The notes beneath the pieces were generated by a model, which was not told the DNA's origin, ran no database searches, and saw nothing but the letters and a program-made list of their open reading frames with translations. Made by a program: the position numbers and the translations under genes. Source: an uncultured Paracoccaceae bacterium (GTDB lineage: Bacteria; Pseudomonadota; Alphaproteobacteria; Rhodobacterales; Rhodobacteraceae). From it: 64,000 bases of DNA. Shown here piece by piece: positions 52,121 through 62,039 of this stretch (position 1 is its first letter; the number at the start of each line of letters is the position of its first letter). The stretch lies in NCBI GenBank assembly GCA_947503965.1, contig CANNFU010000001.1, forward strand, positions 682,001 through 746,000. The letters are read 5' to 3'.

Positions 52121-52555
52121 TCACGCCGCCGTCGCCGGAAGCATCTGCGCGGCGCCAATCTGTTGAAACAAGTCCAGCGTGTTCAGTTCGTCCCAGTGTT
52201 CGACGAACTTGCCGTTCTTGACGCGCCAGATGTCGATGGAGCGCATCGAGATGGCCGATCCCGTCGCAGCGTAGCCCATGAACGGGCCATCATGGGTGCC
52301 AGAATAAGTATATCGTCCGATCACTGTCTGGGTTTCCACATCGGCAATAACGCTTTGGGCAGTCACCGTCAGATCGGGCACCGCGGACATGAAGTGACCG
52401 AAGAAGCCGATGACGCCTTCGAGGCCCTGTTCGACGTAGGGATTGTGGTTGATGTAGCTCGGCGCGACCAGATCGGCGAAGCGGGTGGCGTCGCCAGAGC
52501 TCGCAATTACCGCGAACAAGTTTCCGAGGTCACAGAGATCTTTGTAAAAGTGCAT
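52121..52555 (-). CDS. SnoaL-like/NTF2-fold protein
   Basis: 144 aa. The pattern ATRFADLVAPSYINHNPYVEQGLEGVIGFFGHF...GRYTYSGTHDGPFMG...ISMRSIDIWRVKNGKFVEHWDELN is that of SnoaL-type ester cyclases and related detoxifying enzymes. The substrate is unknown. It is divergent from a TetR gene, with two identical operators between, and is the likely target of that repressor. Confidence 0.87.
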   Translation of the reverse strand: MHFYKDLCDLGNLFAVIASSGDATRFADLVAPSYINHNPYVEQGLEGVIGFFGHFMSAVPDLTVTAQSVIADVETQTVIGRYTYSGTHDGPFMGYAATGSAISMRSIDIWRVKNGKFVEHWDELNTLDLFQQIGAAQMLPATAA

Positions 52556-52571
52556 GTCGTTTTCCTTTATA

Positions 52572-52618
52572 CGATACTATTGCGTATCGCATCATCCATA
52601 CGATACGCTCCGGTATCG
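52572..52618. promoter_or_regulatory. Twin TetR operators CGATAC-N6-GTATCG
   Basis: Two copies of CGATAC-N6-GTATCG lie at 52572-52589 and 52601-52618, centred 29 bp apart, between the divergent snoaL-like and tetR genes. The spacers differ (TATTGC, GCTCCG), as expected for a protein that reads the arms only. Confidence 0.72.
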
Positions 52619-52647
52619 AGTCAATAAGAAAACGGACGGAGAAGTTC

Positions 52648-53277
52648 ATGTCTCAAAAACCCCCCAAGCTCAGAGGCTTTTCTGATGGCGACCCACGTAA
52701 CAAGCGGATTGACCAGAAAAGATCCGATATTCTCAAGGCAGCGCGCGAGCAGCTATCCGAATTTGGATATGAAGGCATGACGGTCGACGCGATCTCGGCC
52801 CGCTCAGGCATCTCGAAAATGACGATCTATCGGCATTTCGGATCGGGAGCAGCGCTCATGGAAGCTCTTATCCTGTCCCTTTTGGACGGCTTTGATTTTG
52901 CAAGGAGCGCCCGTCCGGACGGTGCCAATTTGGCTGAAAGCTTGGAACAGTTCGGAATGGGGTTCGGCGCTGCGCTCATGTCCCCGGCCAGCCTGCATCT
53001 CTATCAGGCTATTGTGCTTTCATCTGAACGGGCGCCAGCTCTGGCCAAGGCTTTTCAGGAGACGGGCCGATCAGCCGCGCAGGCTGTGGTGGCGAACATG
53101 CTGCGCAAGGGGCTGGCCCTTTCGGAACCCGAGGCCGCGCAACGCGCAAGGGAATTCGATGCCTTGGTCCTCGGTGATCTATTTCAAAAGTGCCTGTTGG
53201 GACTGTCCGGCTATGACGAAGATGCACATCGCAAACAAGTGAGACGAGCCGTTGATATCGTGGCGGGAAAACATTAG
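52648..53277 (+). CDS. TetR/AcrR-family repressor
   Basis: 209 aa. The N-terminal helix-turn-helix reads RSDILKAAREQLSEFGYEGMTVDAISARSGISKMTIYRHFGS, classic TetR; the C-terminal ligand-binding half is helical. It most likely binds the CGATAC-N6-GTATCG pair and represses itself and the SnoaL-like gene until a ligand appears. Confidence 0.92.
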   Translation: MSQKPPKLRGFSDGDPRNKRIDQKRSDILKAAREQLSEFGYEGMTVDAISARSGISKMTIYRHFGSGAALMEALILSLLDGFDFARSARPDGANLAESLEQFGMGFGAALMSPASLHLYQAIVLSSERAPALAKAFQETGRSAAQAVVANMLRKGLALSEPEAAQRAREFDALVLGDLFQKCLLGLSGYDEDAHRKQVRRAVDIVAGKH

Positions 53278-53582
53278 GAGCCGCGAGGCGAAAAACTGCT
53301 TAGTCAACTGCGGACATAAACCCCCTGCCACAACCTCCGCGCCAAAAACGGTCGTTTTTGTCCCGAACGGTAGTAGCACCAAAATCATTTAAAAATCTTG
53401 TGCCACAAACCCTTGGCAAAACTCGGTCTGGTTCTGTCACGTTTTTGGCCGCAGCCTGAATCGCGGACATTGGTGCGAGTTGCAGCATCCGGGAGTAAGG
53501 GCTCCAAGCAGACAAATAGGCGTTGTCCAGTCGGACAACCAGAGTACCGAATGCCTGTTCTTTCACGAACCTGCTTGTTTCC
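53278..53582. other. 305-bp intergenic region with no gene seen
   Basis: It contains GCCAAAAACGGTCGTT at 53341-53356, exactly repeated at 51993-52008 on the other side of the SnoaL/TetR pair. The rest (AGCGGACATTGGTGC-like text, several stop-broken frames) looks like old, decayed intergenic sequence. No promoter, tRNA or small ORF with a ribosome-binding site was seen. Confidence 0.5.
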
Positions 53583-55157
53583 CTAGTACCCGACCGCGCA
53601 CCCGTCTTTCCTTGGGTCGCTGCCTGCTTCCAGTACGCCGTCGTCGTGTATCATGATGGCTTGCGCGCCGCCGATGGCTGTGGCGGGAGTTTGGACGTCG
53701 TGCCCCAGCGCGGCCAGTTCTGCGCGGACGGTGTCGCTGTAGCTGGTTTCGACGTTCAGCACGTCCCCTTCCGCAAAGCTGCGGGGGGCGTCGATGGCGG
53801 CTTGCGGGCTCAGCCCGAAATCGGTCACGTTGGTGACGAAGCGGCCGTGTCCGGCTGACTGGTATTGCCCGCCCATCACGCCGAAGGGCATGTGGACCTT
53901 GCCGTTCTTTTTCAGCATCGCGGGGATGATCGTGTGCATGGGACGTTTGCCCGGCCCGACCTCGTTCGCGTGCCCTTGTTCGAGCGTGAAGCCCGCGCCG
54001 CGGTTCTGGAACAGAACGCCGAATTTGTCGGACGCGATGCCAGCGCCGAAGGAATGGAAGACCGAGTAGATGAGCGAGACGCACATCCGGTCCTTGTCGA
54101 CCACGGTGATATAGATCGTGTCCTTGTGCACCGCCTCGGCCCCCGGAACGTTGCCTGGCATCGCCTTTTTCGAGTCGATCAGGGCTGCGAGTTTTTCGGC
54201 CGTTTCGGGCGATGTCATGTGGTCGAGTTTCGTCATATGCGCAGGATCGGCCAAGAAACGGTTGCGGGCGTCGTAGGCGAGCTTGGTCACCTCGGCCTCG
54301 ATATGGGCCCGTTCGGCCCCCCACGGGTCCATGCTGGCAATATCGAAGTGCTTGAGCATGTTCAAAAGCAGAATGGCCGTGGCCCCCTGCCCGTTGGGCG
54401 GATGCTCGTAAAGGTCGAGCCCGCCATAGTCGCCCATGATCGGGTCGGTATAATCACAAGCGGTGTTCGCAAAATCGTCCAGCGTGTGGGTGCCGCCCAG
54501 CGCGCGGAGGGAATTCACCATATCCTCGGCAACCTCACCTTCGTAGAAACCAGCGCGCCCTTCCATGGCGATTTCGCGTAACACTTTGGCCTGTCCCGGC
54601 GCACGGAAGATCTGACCGGGCGTGGGGGCGGCCCCGTTCATCAGGAACAGATCGCGCGCGTGGCCGGACAGGTTGTCGGTCGCCTGTGCCCAGTCGGACG
54701 CCACACGCTCGGCCACGGGGATGCCAGCCTCGGCATAATGGATTGCGGGGGCCAGGATCGATTTCAGCCCGATCTTGCCCCAGTCTTTCGACAGCTTGCA
54801 GAAGGCATCCACCGCACCCGGGATACTGACCGCATCCGCCGAATAAGGGGCGATCACGTCGCCCTTGGCGCGCAATGCGTCTGCGTCAATGCCTGCGGGC
54901 GCGCGGCCTGATCCGTTCAGCGCCTTGACCTCGTCCGACCCGGGCGGTGTGAACAGCACAAAGCAATCACCGCCGATCCCGGTCATTTGCGGCTCGCAGA
55001 ACCCTAGCAGCACCGCGCCCGCGATAGCCGCATCCATGGCGTTTCCACCCGCTTCGAGGATTTGCACGGCTGTTTTGGCGGCAAGCGGGTGCGATGTCGC
55101 GCACATGCCGTTGGTGGCATAAACGGCAGAGCGACCGGGTTTGTGGAAATCACGCAT
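53583..55157 (-). CDS. Gamma-glutamyltransferase family protein
   Basis: 524 aa. CATSHPLAAKTAVQILEAGGNAMDAAIA and MTGIGGDCFVLF in the N-terminal half, then the autocleavage point before Thr in KDTIYITVVDKD, where the usual TTHxSVVD is modified, and GAGFTLEQGH and MPFGVMGGQYQ after it. The enzyme matures by self-cleavage at that Thr and moves or hydrolyses gamma-glutamyl groups. No signal peptide, so it may be cytoplasmic, as in oxamate-amidohydrolase-like relatives; the substrate is open. Confidence 0.87.
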   Translation of the reverse strand: MRDFHKPGRSAVYATNGMCATSHPLAAKTAVQILEAGGNAMDAAIAGAVLLGFCEPQMTGIGGDCFVLFTPPGSDEVKALNGSGRAPAGIDADALRAKGDVIAPYSADAVSIPGAVDAFCKLSKDWGKIGLKSILAPAIHYAEAGIPVAERVASDWAQATDNLSGHARDLFLMNGAAPTPGQIFRAPGQAKVLREIAMEGRAGFYEGEVAEDMVNSLRALGGTHTLDDFANTACDYTDPIMGDYGGLDLYEHPPNGQGATAILLLNMLKHFDIASMDPWGAERAHIEAEVTKLAYDARNRFLADPAHMTKLDHMTSPETAEKLAALIDSKKAMPGNVPGAEAVHKDTIYITVVDKDRMCVSLIYSVFHSFGAGIASDKFGVLFQNRGAGFTLEQGHANEVGPGKRPMHTIIPAMLKKNGKVHMPFGVMGGQYQSAGHGRFVTNVTDFGLSPQAAIDAPRSFAEGDVLNVETSYSDTVRAELAALGHDVQTPATAIGGAQAIMIHDDGVLEAGSDPRKDGCAVGY

Positions 55158-55282
55158 GTTGGGGCCTTTCTTCGTGTTGGCTGGGAACTTAGGCTGCTGG
55201 TGGCGAGGTGCAACGCAAATCTGTCCTATTGCCTTTGGCGTCGGGCGGCGTAGCCTGTGGACAGGCCGACAGGAGGATCACC

Positions 55283-56431
55283 ATGCGCGATGTCTTTATC
55301 ACCGGTGCCGCACGCACCCCGATGGGTGGGTTTCAGGGTGTGTTTTCGGATGTGGATGCGCCGCATCTGGGCGGTGCCGCGATCAAAGCCGCAATGGACG
55401 GCGCAGGCGTGTCCACAGTGGATGAGGTGCTGATGGGTTGCGTTTTGCCCGCCGGCCAAGGCCAGGCGCCCGCCCGGCAGGCCGGATTTCTGGCAGGTCT
55501 GGGCGAGGACGTGCCTGCCACAACCCTGAACAAGATGTGCGGGTCGGGGATGAAAACCGCGATGATGGCGTTTGATCAGATTGCACTTGGCGGGGCCGAT
55601 GTGATGGTCGCGGGCGGCATGGAAAGCATGACGAACGCCCCCTATCTGATGCCGAAAATGCGCCGTGGTGCCCGGATCGGCCACCAGCAGGTGCAGGATT
55701 CGATGTTTCTGGACGGGCTGGAGGATGCCTATGACAAGGGGCGACTGATGGGCACCTTTGCCGAAGATTGCGCGGAGCAGTTCCAGTTTACCCGCGATGC
55801 CCAGGATCAATATGCGATTGCGTCGCTGTCCAATGCCTTGGACGCGGAACGATCAGGCGCGTTTGATGCCGAGATTACGCCGGTCACCGTGCATGCCCGC
55901 ACCGGGGAAGAGGTGATCACCCGCGATGAACAACCCGGCAAGGCGCGGCCCGAGAAAATCCCGACGCTGAAACCCGCCTTTCGCAAGGATGGCACGGTCA
56001 CGGCGGCGAATGCGTCAAGCATTTCGGATGGCGCCGCAGCGCTGGTTTTGTCTTCGGACGGTGGCCGCGCGCGGATTTTGGGCCATGCGAGCCATGCGCA
56101 GGCCCCGGGATTATTCACAACCGCCCCGGTACCTGCGGCGCAAAAGCTGCTGGCAAGGATCGGATGGTCAATCGACGATGTCGATCTGTGGGAGGTGAAC
56201 GAGGCGTTCGCCGTGGTGCCGATGGCGTTCATGCACGAAATGCGCATTCCGCGCGACATCGTGAATGTGAATGGCGGGGCCTGCGCCTTGGGGCATCCGA
56301 TTGGCGCGTCGGGTACGCGGATTATCGTGACACTGCTGAATGCGTTGGAAACACGCGGCCTGAAACGCGGTGTTGCGGCAATCTGTATCGGCGGTGGTGA
56401 AGGGACGGCGATTGCGATTGAACGTGTGTGA
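55283..56431 (+). CDS. Thiolase (acetyl-CoA acyltransferase)
   Basis: 382 aa. Catalytic Cys in TTLNKMCGSGMKTAMM, NEAFAVVPMAFM, the His block NVNGGACALGHPIGASGTR and the second Cys in AICIGGGEG. It joins or cleaves acyl-CoAs, as in beta-oxidation or acetoacetyl-CoA formation. The ATG at 55283 follows AGGAGG; the longer frame is not homologous. Confidence 0.93.
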   Translation: MRDVFITGAARTPMGGFQGVFSDVDAPHLGGAAIKAAMDGAGVSTVDEVLMGCVLPAGQGQAPARQAGFLAGLGEDVPATTLNKMCGSGMKTAMMAFDQIALGGADVMVAGGMESMTNAPYLMPKMRRGARIGHQQVQDSMFLDGLEDAYDKGRLMGTFAEDCAEQFQFTRDAQDQYAIASLSNALDAERSGAFDAEITPVTVHARTGEEVITRDEQPGKARPEKIPTLKPAFRKDGTVTAANASSISDGAAALVLSSDGGRARILGHASHAQAPGLFTTAPVPAAQKLLARIGWSIDDVDLWEVNEAFAVVPMAFMHEMRIPRDIVNVNGGACALGHPIGASGTRIIVTLLNALETRGLKRGVAAICIGGGEGTAIAIERV

Positions 56432-56433
56432 TC

Positions 56434-57939
56434 CTAGTTCGTGATCTCGACCGTGACAGCTGTAAAATCGCCCGCTTTGAGCGCGTTTCGGTCGATAAAG
56501 AACACGACAGAGTACAGGTCGCCCCAGATCCAGCCGGGCAATTCGCTACTCTTGAGTTCAAGCAGAACTTCGTTCGCGGTGCCCGGACCATAGGGTGTGT
56601 ATACATGTCCTGCCGGGGCATGCCCCATCATGCCACCTTCGTACATGGCTTCAATCGACCAGATTTCCGTCAACCGGTCACGTTGCGGCTGCGGCAGGGC
56701 GTGACCATCGGCAAAGGTGTGCAGGCCCTGCCGGTAAAGCCGGTTCAGATAATCATGGCGCCAATGCACATAGGTACCCGGTGCGACATCGCATAACCCG
56801 ACATCGTGAAACTCTATGACGGCGGTCCCATCTTCATCGTTTTTAAGGTAATTGAACGCTGAAACCCGAAGGGTTGCCAGTTGCGCCATAAAGGATCGTA
56901 TCGCGGCCCCATCAAATCTGGCCTCATATGGCGCGAGCGAAGTTCGTATCTCGTCGAATTGGGCCTGTGTTCCAGCAATGGTGTCTTGGGCGGCTTTCAA
57001 CAATGCCTGATCGGAGGGGCGCAGTTTTTTGGCCATGAACCCATCAAGCGCGCGTGCGCGGCTCGAAAGATCAACCGCAATCGACTGGAGCAGAAACCGC
57101 AGCATGCCACGATCAAGGGGATGAAATTGCGGATCTGACAGATCGAAAAACTCGGCCGTGCGTGGATCGGGCAGACCCGCCGCATGGCCCGTTCTTTTCA
57201 AGCAATAATCGGGCAGAACACCTGTATGTCCGATCATCTGTATCGGCAGCTTTGGCAAATGATCTTTGAGCGGCTTTTCGGAATAGGTGCGCGGATAAAA
57301 CCATTCAGTGTCGGACTGACCCGGTCCTGCACGGTCTTCAAGCGGACCATCGACATGCAAAACAACGGGGTGCATCTCTTGCTTTGCCATGAAGACAACC
57401 ATCCAGCCGTGCCTTGGCCCACACCCTGACCAGATGTTCTGCGGCAGGTCAGACAGGGAAATCTGACAAACAAACCTGAGCGGTTCGCCCTGATAGCTTG
57501 GCCACTCCACAGATTGCGGCAGTCGCGGTGCCCCGCCAAACCAGCCGGAGTGTTTCACCGACCCAGTAGAAAAGTCAGGCCGGAGAAAGACGCAAGGCTG
57601 GCCGTCGCTGCGTGCTGCATCTTGCCTGTCTCTTGTTTCGGTTTCTTTGATCACCATTTGCAACAGCGTCGCGCGCAAATCGGGACCGAGCGGCGCAGCG
57701 GTGGCCCGTTTTGTCGATTTTCCCCGTTGGGTGACGTTCAACAACAGGACCAGCACCCCGCATACGGTCGCGGCAATGGCCGCATATCGAAAACTCAGTT
57801 TCAACCATTCCGCCGCAGCGCGATGCCAGTCGGTGGGTGCTACTTTCAGCGATATATCCACAAGAATACCGCCGCACATAATCAGGATGACGCAACTGAC
57901 CTTGAAGCCGATGACAGCGCTATTTCTCAGATGCTGCAA
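56434..57939 (-). CDS. Membrane-anchored DUF1963 protein
   Basis: 501 aa. Two N-terminal helices (VIGFKVSCVILIMCGGILV; YAAIAATVCGVLVLLLNV) anchor a DUF1963/YwqG-like domain (GWFGGAPRLPQSVEWPSYQGEPLRFVCQISLSDLP). Related repeats near the C-terminus (ELKSSELPGWIWGDLYSVVFFI) echo the first half. The function of the family is unknown. It is convergent with the thiolase gene, 2 bp apart. Confidence 0.78.
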   Translation of the reverse strand: MQHLRNSAVIGFKVSCVILIMCGGILVDISLKVAPTDWHRAAAEWLKLSFRYAAIAATVCGVLVLLLNVTQRGKSTKRATAAPLGPDLRATLLQMVIKETETRDRQDAARSDGQPCVFLRPDFSTGSVKHSGWFGGAPRLPQSVEWPSYQGEPLRFVCQISLSDLPQNIWSGCGPRHGWMVVFMAKQEMHPVVLHVDGPLEDRAGPGQSDTEWFYPRTYSEKPLKDHLPKLPIQMIGHTGVLPDYCLKRTGHAAGLPDPRTAEFFDLSDPQFHPLDRGMLRFLLQSIAVDLSSRARALDGFMAKKLRPSDQALLKAAQDTIAGTQAQFDEIRTSLAPYEARFDGAAIRSFMAQLATLRVSAFNYLKNDEDGTAVIEFHDVGLCDVAPGTYVHWRHDYLNRLYRQGLHTFADGHALPQPQRDRLTEIWSIEAMYEGGMMGHAPAGHVYTPYGPGTANEVLLELKSSELPGWIWGDLYSVVFFIDRNALKAGDFTAVTVEITN

Positions 57940-58236
57940 GACGATGATCCCTATCCTATGGCGACAACAAATCGAGGCGCATAATGGCCGTATTGTTCCA
58001 TAGCCAAACCAACACTTTTGATAACATCAATCTTAATGCGGGCCGCAATGCATGACGTTGGGGCATTATCAGCGCTGGTCCTCTTACCTTATGCGGATCG
58101 TATTGCCGACCCGAAGAAACCGTGAAACGCTCTGACATACGTATGTTGCATTGCGTCACTAGTGCCTGATTTCAGAAAACCAATAATTTCGCGCCTCGCT
58201 GGGTGAGGTGTGCCTATGCAATGGGAAGGGGAAAAC
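57940..58236. other. Divergent intergenic region, 297 bp
   Basis: It separates the divergent DUF1963 and ExeM-type genes and must hold both promoters. A 12-bp palindrome ACATACGTATGT lies at 58135-58146, about 90 bp before the nuclease start, and could be an operator. No gene was found in it. Confidence 0.45.
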
Positions 58237-61200
58237 ATGTCCGATCTTATGATTACCGGTGTCATCGATGGGGGTCTTAGCGGTGGCCTGCCGAAAGCGA
58301 TCCAGCTTTTTGCCGTGAACGATATTGCCGATCTTTCGGTCTATGGCGTCGGTTCGGCCAATAACGGCAATGGCGGTGGTGCGCAGGAGTTTACGTTTCC
58401 AGCCATTGCACTGCCGGCCGGAACAACGATTTATGTGGCCAGCGAAGCCGACAGCTTTACCGCGTTCTTTGGCTTTCCACCGGATTATACAAGTGGTGCC
58501 GCAATCATTAACGGCGATGACGCGATTGAACTGTTTGAGAATGGCATCGCTGTTGATGTGTTTGGCGATATCAACACCGATGGTACGGGCGAAGTTTGGG
58601 AATATACGGATGGCTGGGCGTCACGCGCGCCTGCGGTTGGCCCGAACCCGGTGTTTGACCCTGCAACATGGACCTTTAGCGGGACCAATGCGCTGGATGG
58701 CGTGACCACAAATGCGACCGCGCCCAACCCGTTTCCGGTGCCCGATGGCGGCACGAGCGATCCACAGATCGTGATCAACGAATACCGGATTTCGTCGCCC
58801 AGTGCGAGCGATGACACCTCTAACTTTGTAGAGCTGTTTACCACCCCCGGCACATCGCTGGATGGCAAGACCCTGCTTGTCCTGTCGGGTGAGTTTGCCC
58901 CCGGCCAGGTTGATTTCGCGATTGATCTGACTGGTGCTGTCGCGGATGATAACGGGTTTGTTCTGATTGCCAATGATCAGAACCCAGAGCTTGGGGCCGG
59001 TGATATCGGCGTGCCGGGCCTTGATTTCTTTGGCTCACCGCAGACCTTTTTGCTGGTTGATAACTTCACCGGGGCTGTTGGCGATGATCTGGATGCCAAT
59101 GATGACGGGACCTTTGATGTCACCCCCTGGGACAGTATCCTTGATGGCGTCAGCGCCGAAGATGGCGATGCCACCGCAGATGTGAACTATGCCGATACGG
59201 TCATCCCGGCAGATGGAAACTTCACCGCCGCAGGCGCTGCGCGCGCAGAGGATGGTACCGGTGATTTTGTCGCCCTGCCCTTTGGCGATACCGACGGCGA
59301 TACGCCCGGATCAACCAACGATCCAGAGGTGGTGGCCGAACGTGTCACCATCATGGAAATTCAGGGTGCAGGCCACGTGTCCGGTCTGGTCAGTGACACC
59401 CCGCTTGATCCGACAACGGGCGGCAGTGGGCCCGCAGTGATCACCACGGGGATCGTAACGGCGGTGGATTCCAATGGCTTCTACATGCAGGACGCGGTGG
59501 GTGATGGCGATATCGCGACGTCCGACGCGATCTTTGTGTTTACGGGCAGTGTCCCCGGCGTGACCATCGGGGATGAGGTGGATGTGACCGGAACGGTCAG
59601 CGAATTCTACCCCGGCGGACAGGGCAGCGGGAACCTGAGCACGACGCAATTGGGCAACGCGGATGTCACGGTTCTGTCCTCTGGCAATGCACTGCCAGAG
59701 GCCGTGATCCTGGGCGCGAATGGCCGTCCGTTGCCGTCCGAGGTGATCGAGGATGACGGTTTCACCTCGTTCGATCCCACGACCGACGGGATCGATTTCT
59801 GGGAAAGCCTGGAAGGGATGCTGGTCACAGCACCACAGCCCGTTGCCGTATCCGGCACCAGCCGGTTTGGCGAGATCTTTGTCGCTGTTGATGGCGGCGC
59901 AGATGCAACCGGTCTGTCGGATCGCGGCACGCTGAATATCTCACCCGATGACTTCAACCCGGAAAAGGTGCAGATCGACTGGGACTTTGGCCTTGATGCG
60001 ATTGACGCGAATGTCGGCACGACGTTCGAGGATATCACCGGCGTCGTGTCCTATGATTTCGGCAATTTCCAGATCAACCCGACCGAGCAATTGGTGGTTG
60101 TAGAAGAGTCGACGCTGGCGCCGGAAGTAACCGAACTGGCCGGATCGGAAAACCAGTTGACCATTGCCAGCTACAACGTGCTGAACCTTGATCCGGTGGT
60201 CGAGGATCAGGCGCTGACCAATAATGGCGAGGCACGCAATGTGGATGATGATGTGGGCAATGGCCGGTTTGATGCGATTGCCGAACAGATTGTGAATAAT
60301 CTGGGCAGCCCCGACATCATCGGATTGCAGGAGATTCAGGACAATACCGGTGGTGAGACCGGCGATGGGGTGATTTCGGCTTCCGAGACGTTCGAGACCC
60401 TGATCGCCGCGATTGATCTGGCCGATGACGGGCTGATGAATGACAGTTCCGGTTATGCCTATATCGACAACACGTTCATCACTGATCTGGCCAGCGGCGG
60501 CCAGCCCGGCGGCAATATCCGCACCGGGTTCCTGTATAAAGAAGATCGGGTGAGCCTTGTCGAAGGATCGGTGCAGACCATCGGTACCCAAGACCCCGGC
60601 GGTGCGTTCGAAGGAGCGCGGTTGCCCTTGGTTGCCACGTTCGCATTCAACGGTGAAGAGGTCACGGTGGTGAACAACCACTTCTCCTCCAAGGGTGGCA
60701 GCGCGCCGATCCTTGGTGTGGAACAGGACTTTGCCGACCGGCAGGAAGACGTGACCGTCAACGGGTCACTGGATGAACGGCAGGCGCAGTCCGAGGCCGT
60801 TGCCGGGTTCGTCGAAGATGCGCTGGCGGCTGATCCAAATGCCAATGTCGTGGTTGTGGGTGATTTTAACGAGTTTGAATTCGTCTCACCCTTGACGCAG
60901 CTGGAAGAGGCCGGGTTGACCAACCTGACCAACACGCTGGATGAAGATGAACGCTATACGTTCAATTTTCAGGGCAACTCTCAGGCGCTGGATCATATCC
61001 TTGTGTCGGACGCGCTGGCGGGAGATGCGGAATACGACATCGTGCATGTCAATTCCGAGTTTTTCGACAGCGATAGCAAGGCCAGCGACCATGATCCGAC
61101 GCTTGTGCAGTTGACCATCGGGGATATCGCGCCAGAGACGATCGAAGTGGCTGTCGCCTTTGATCCGCGCGGGTTCTTTGGCAGTCAGGCGACCGAATTC

Positions 61201-61680
61201 ATCGGTGACGAGGCTGTAGATGTGGACCGGCTGCCGTTCATCAGAAATGCTGTGAACTTCAACGATGTTGATGTGCGGATGACGGCGGAGGCACCGGGGC
61301 GCGAGAAGCTGGTCTTTGTCGATGGTGAACTGGGTGTCTGGTCGCGCGGCGATAACTTCTTCAAGGGCGAAACCGGGCTGGTCAATGATGACGAGCAACT
61401 AGCATTCAGCCTAAAAGACGGTGATTTTGGCGATGCGCTCGAGGTTGAGTTCGAATTCGCCGATCTGCGTGGCGCGGGTCAGGTCGAGGTCGAGTTCTTC
61501 GATGATGGCGTGCTGATTGGCACCGAAATCTACGATGCCACAAGCGGGTCGGTTACGGCAGGTCTGGATGGTGACAGCTTTGACGCGGTCAAGATCGGGG
61601 CCGTCGATGACACCGCATTTTCGCTTGATGGTTTTGGGTTCGAGCGATTGGTCGTGACCGACAGCTTTGATTTCGTCTAA
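58237..61680 (+). CDS. ExeM/NucH-type extracellular nuclease, very large
   Basis: 1147 aa, acidic. Order: first lamin-tail-like domain (1-170, IELFENGIAVDVFGDIN), second (180-375, IVINEYRISSP...FVELF), an OB-fold-like region (385-640, VITTGIVTAVDSNGFYMQD), an endonuclease/exonuclease/phosphatase domain (650-975; SYNVLNLDP, GLQEIQDN, VNNHFSSKGG, VVVGDFNEFEF, SKASDHDP), and a beta-rich C-terminal domain ending DSFDFV. It lacks a classical signal peptide; the acidic, glycine-rich make-up and hydrophobic end suggest type I secretion. It probably degrades extracellular DNA for phosphate or biofilm turnover. GGAAGGGG precedes the ATG. Confidence 0.88.
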   Translation: MSDLMITGVIDGGLSGGLPKAIQLFAVNDIADLSVYGVGSANNGNGGGAQEFTFPAIALPAGTTIYVASEADSFTAFFGFPPDYTSGAAIINGDDAIELFENGIAVDVFGDINTDGTGEVWEYTDGWASRAPAVGPNPVFDPATWTFSGTNALDGVTTNATAPNPFPVPDGGTSDPQIVINEYRISSPSASDDTSNFVELFTTPGTSLDGKTLLVLSGEFAPGQVDFAIDLTGAVADDNGFVLIANDQNPELGAGDIGVPGLDFFGSPQTFLLVDNFTGAVGDDLDANDDGTFDVTPWDSILDGVSAEDGDATADVNYADTVIPADGNFTAAGAARAEDGTGDFVALPFGDTDGDTPGSTNDPEVVAERVTIMEIQGAGHVSGLVSDTPLDPTTGGSGPAVITTGIVTAVDSNGFYMQDAVGDGDIATSDAIFVFTGSVPGVTIGDEVDVTGTVSEFYPGGQGSGNLSTTQLGNADVTVLSSGNALPEAVILGANGRPLPSEVIEDDGFTSFDPTTDGIDFWESLEGMLVTAPQPVAVSGTSRFGEIFVAVDGGADATGLSDRGTLNISPDDFNPEKVQIDWDFGLDAIDANVGTTFEDITGVVSYDFGNFQINPTEQLVVVEESTLAPEVTELAGSENQLTIASYNVLNLDPVVEDQALTNNGEARNVDDDVGNGRFDAIAEQIVNNLGSPDIIGLQEIQDNTGGETGDGVISASETFETLIAAIDLADDGLMNDSSGYAYIDNTFITDLASGGQPGGNIRTGFLYKEDRVSLVEGSVQTIGTQDPGGAFEGARLPLVATFAFNGEEVTVVNNHFSSKGGSAPILGVEQDFADRQEDVTVNGSLDERQAQSEAVAGFVEDALAADPNANVVVVGDFNEFEFVSPLTQLEEAGLTNLTNTLDEDERYTFNFQGNSQALDHILVSDALAGDAEYDIVHVNSEFFDSDSKASDHDPTLVQLTIGDIAPETIEVAVAFDPRGFFGSQATEFIGDEAVDVDRLPFIRNAVNFNDVDVRMTAEAPGREKLVFVDGELGVWSRGDNFFKGETGLVNDDEQLAFSLKDGDFGDALEVEFEFADLRGAGQVEVEFFDDGVLIGTEIYDATSGSVTAGLDGDSFDAVKIGAVDDTAFSLDGFGFERLVVTDSFDFV

Positions 61681-62039
61681 AACAGTACCGGGTCCGGGCG
61701 CATCTGCGTCCGGACCTATGAAGTGCAATCAGGCGTGCGATAGCACCAACGCCATTCGCGCGTCGGTTGTGAGTGATGCAGAAACTGCCAAAAACAACCG
61801 CAGAAGCAGTGCTTTTCCCCCTAAAATCAGGCACGAACAGCATCCTTGCTAAAGGCAGCGATGCCAGCGTATTCTTTGCGGCAGTAGTAGGTTCCCAGTT
61901 GCCGCGACGTTTCGTTCGCTGATGTACGTCAGACGCTTGAAAAATCGTGGCTATTACCTGATTGGCACTGCCAGAAGGTTAAGTGGTATGACAGCCATGT
62001 GCATGGTCGTTGACACAATGAAGGAATCGCAGGTCGAAA
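61681..62039. other. Intergenic region with terminator hairpin
   Basis: 359 bp. A strong hairpin at 61691-61716 (GGTCCGG/CCGGACC arms with an inner CGCA/TGCG pair) directly follows the nuclease stop and probably terminates it, though no T run follows. The remainder shows no ORF with a convincing ribosome-binding site; it should hold the promoter of the 62040 gene. Confidence 0.55.
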
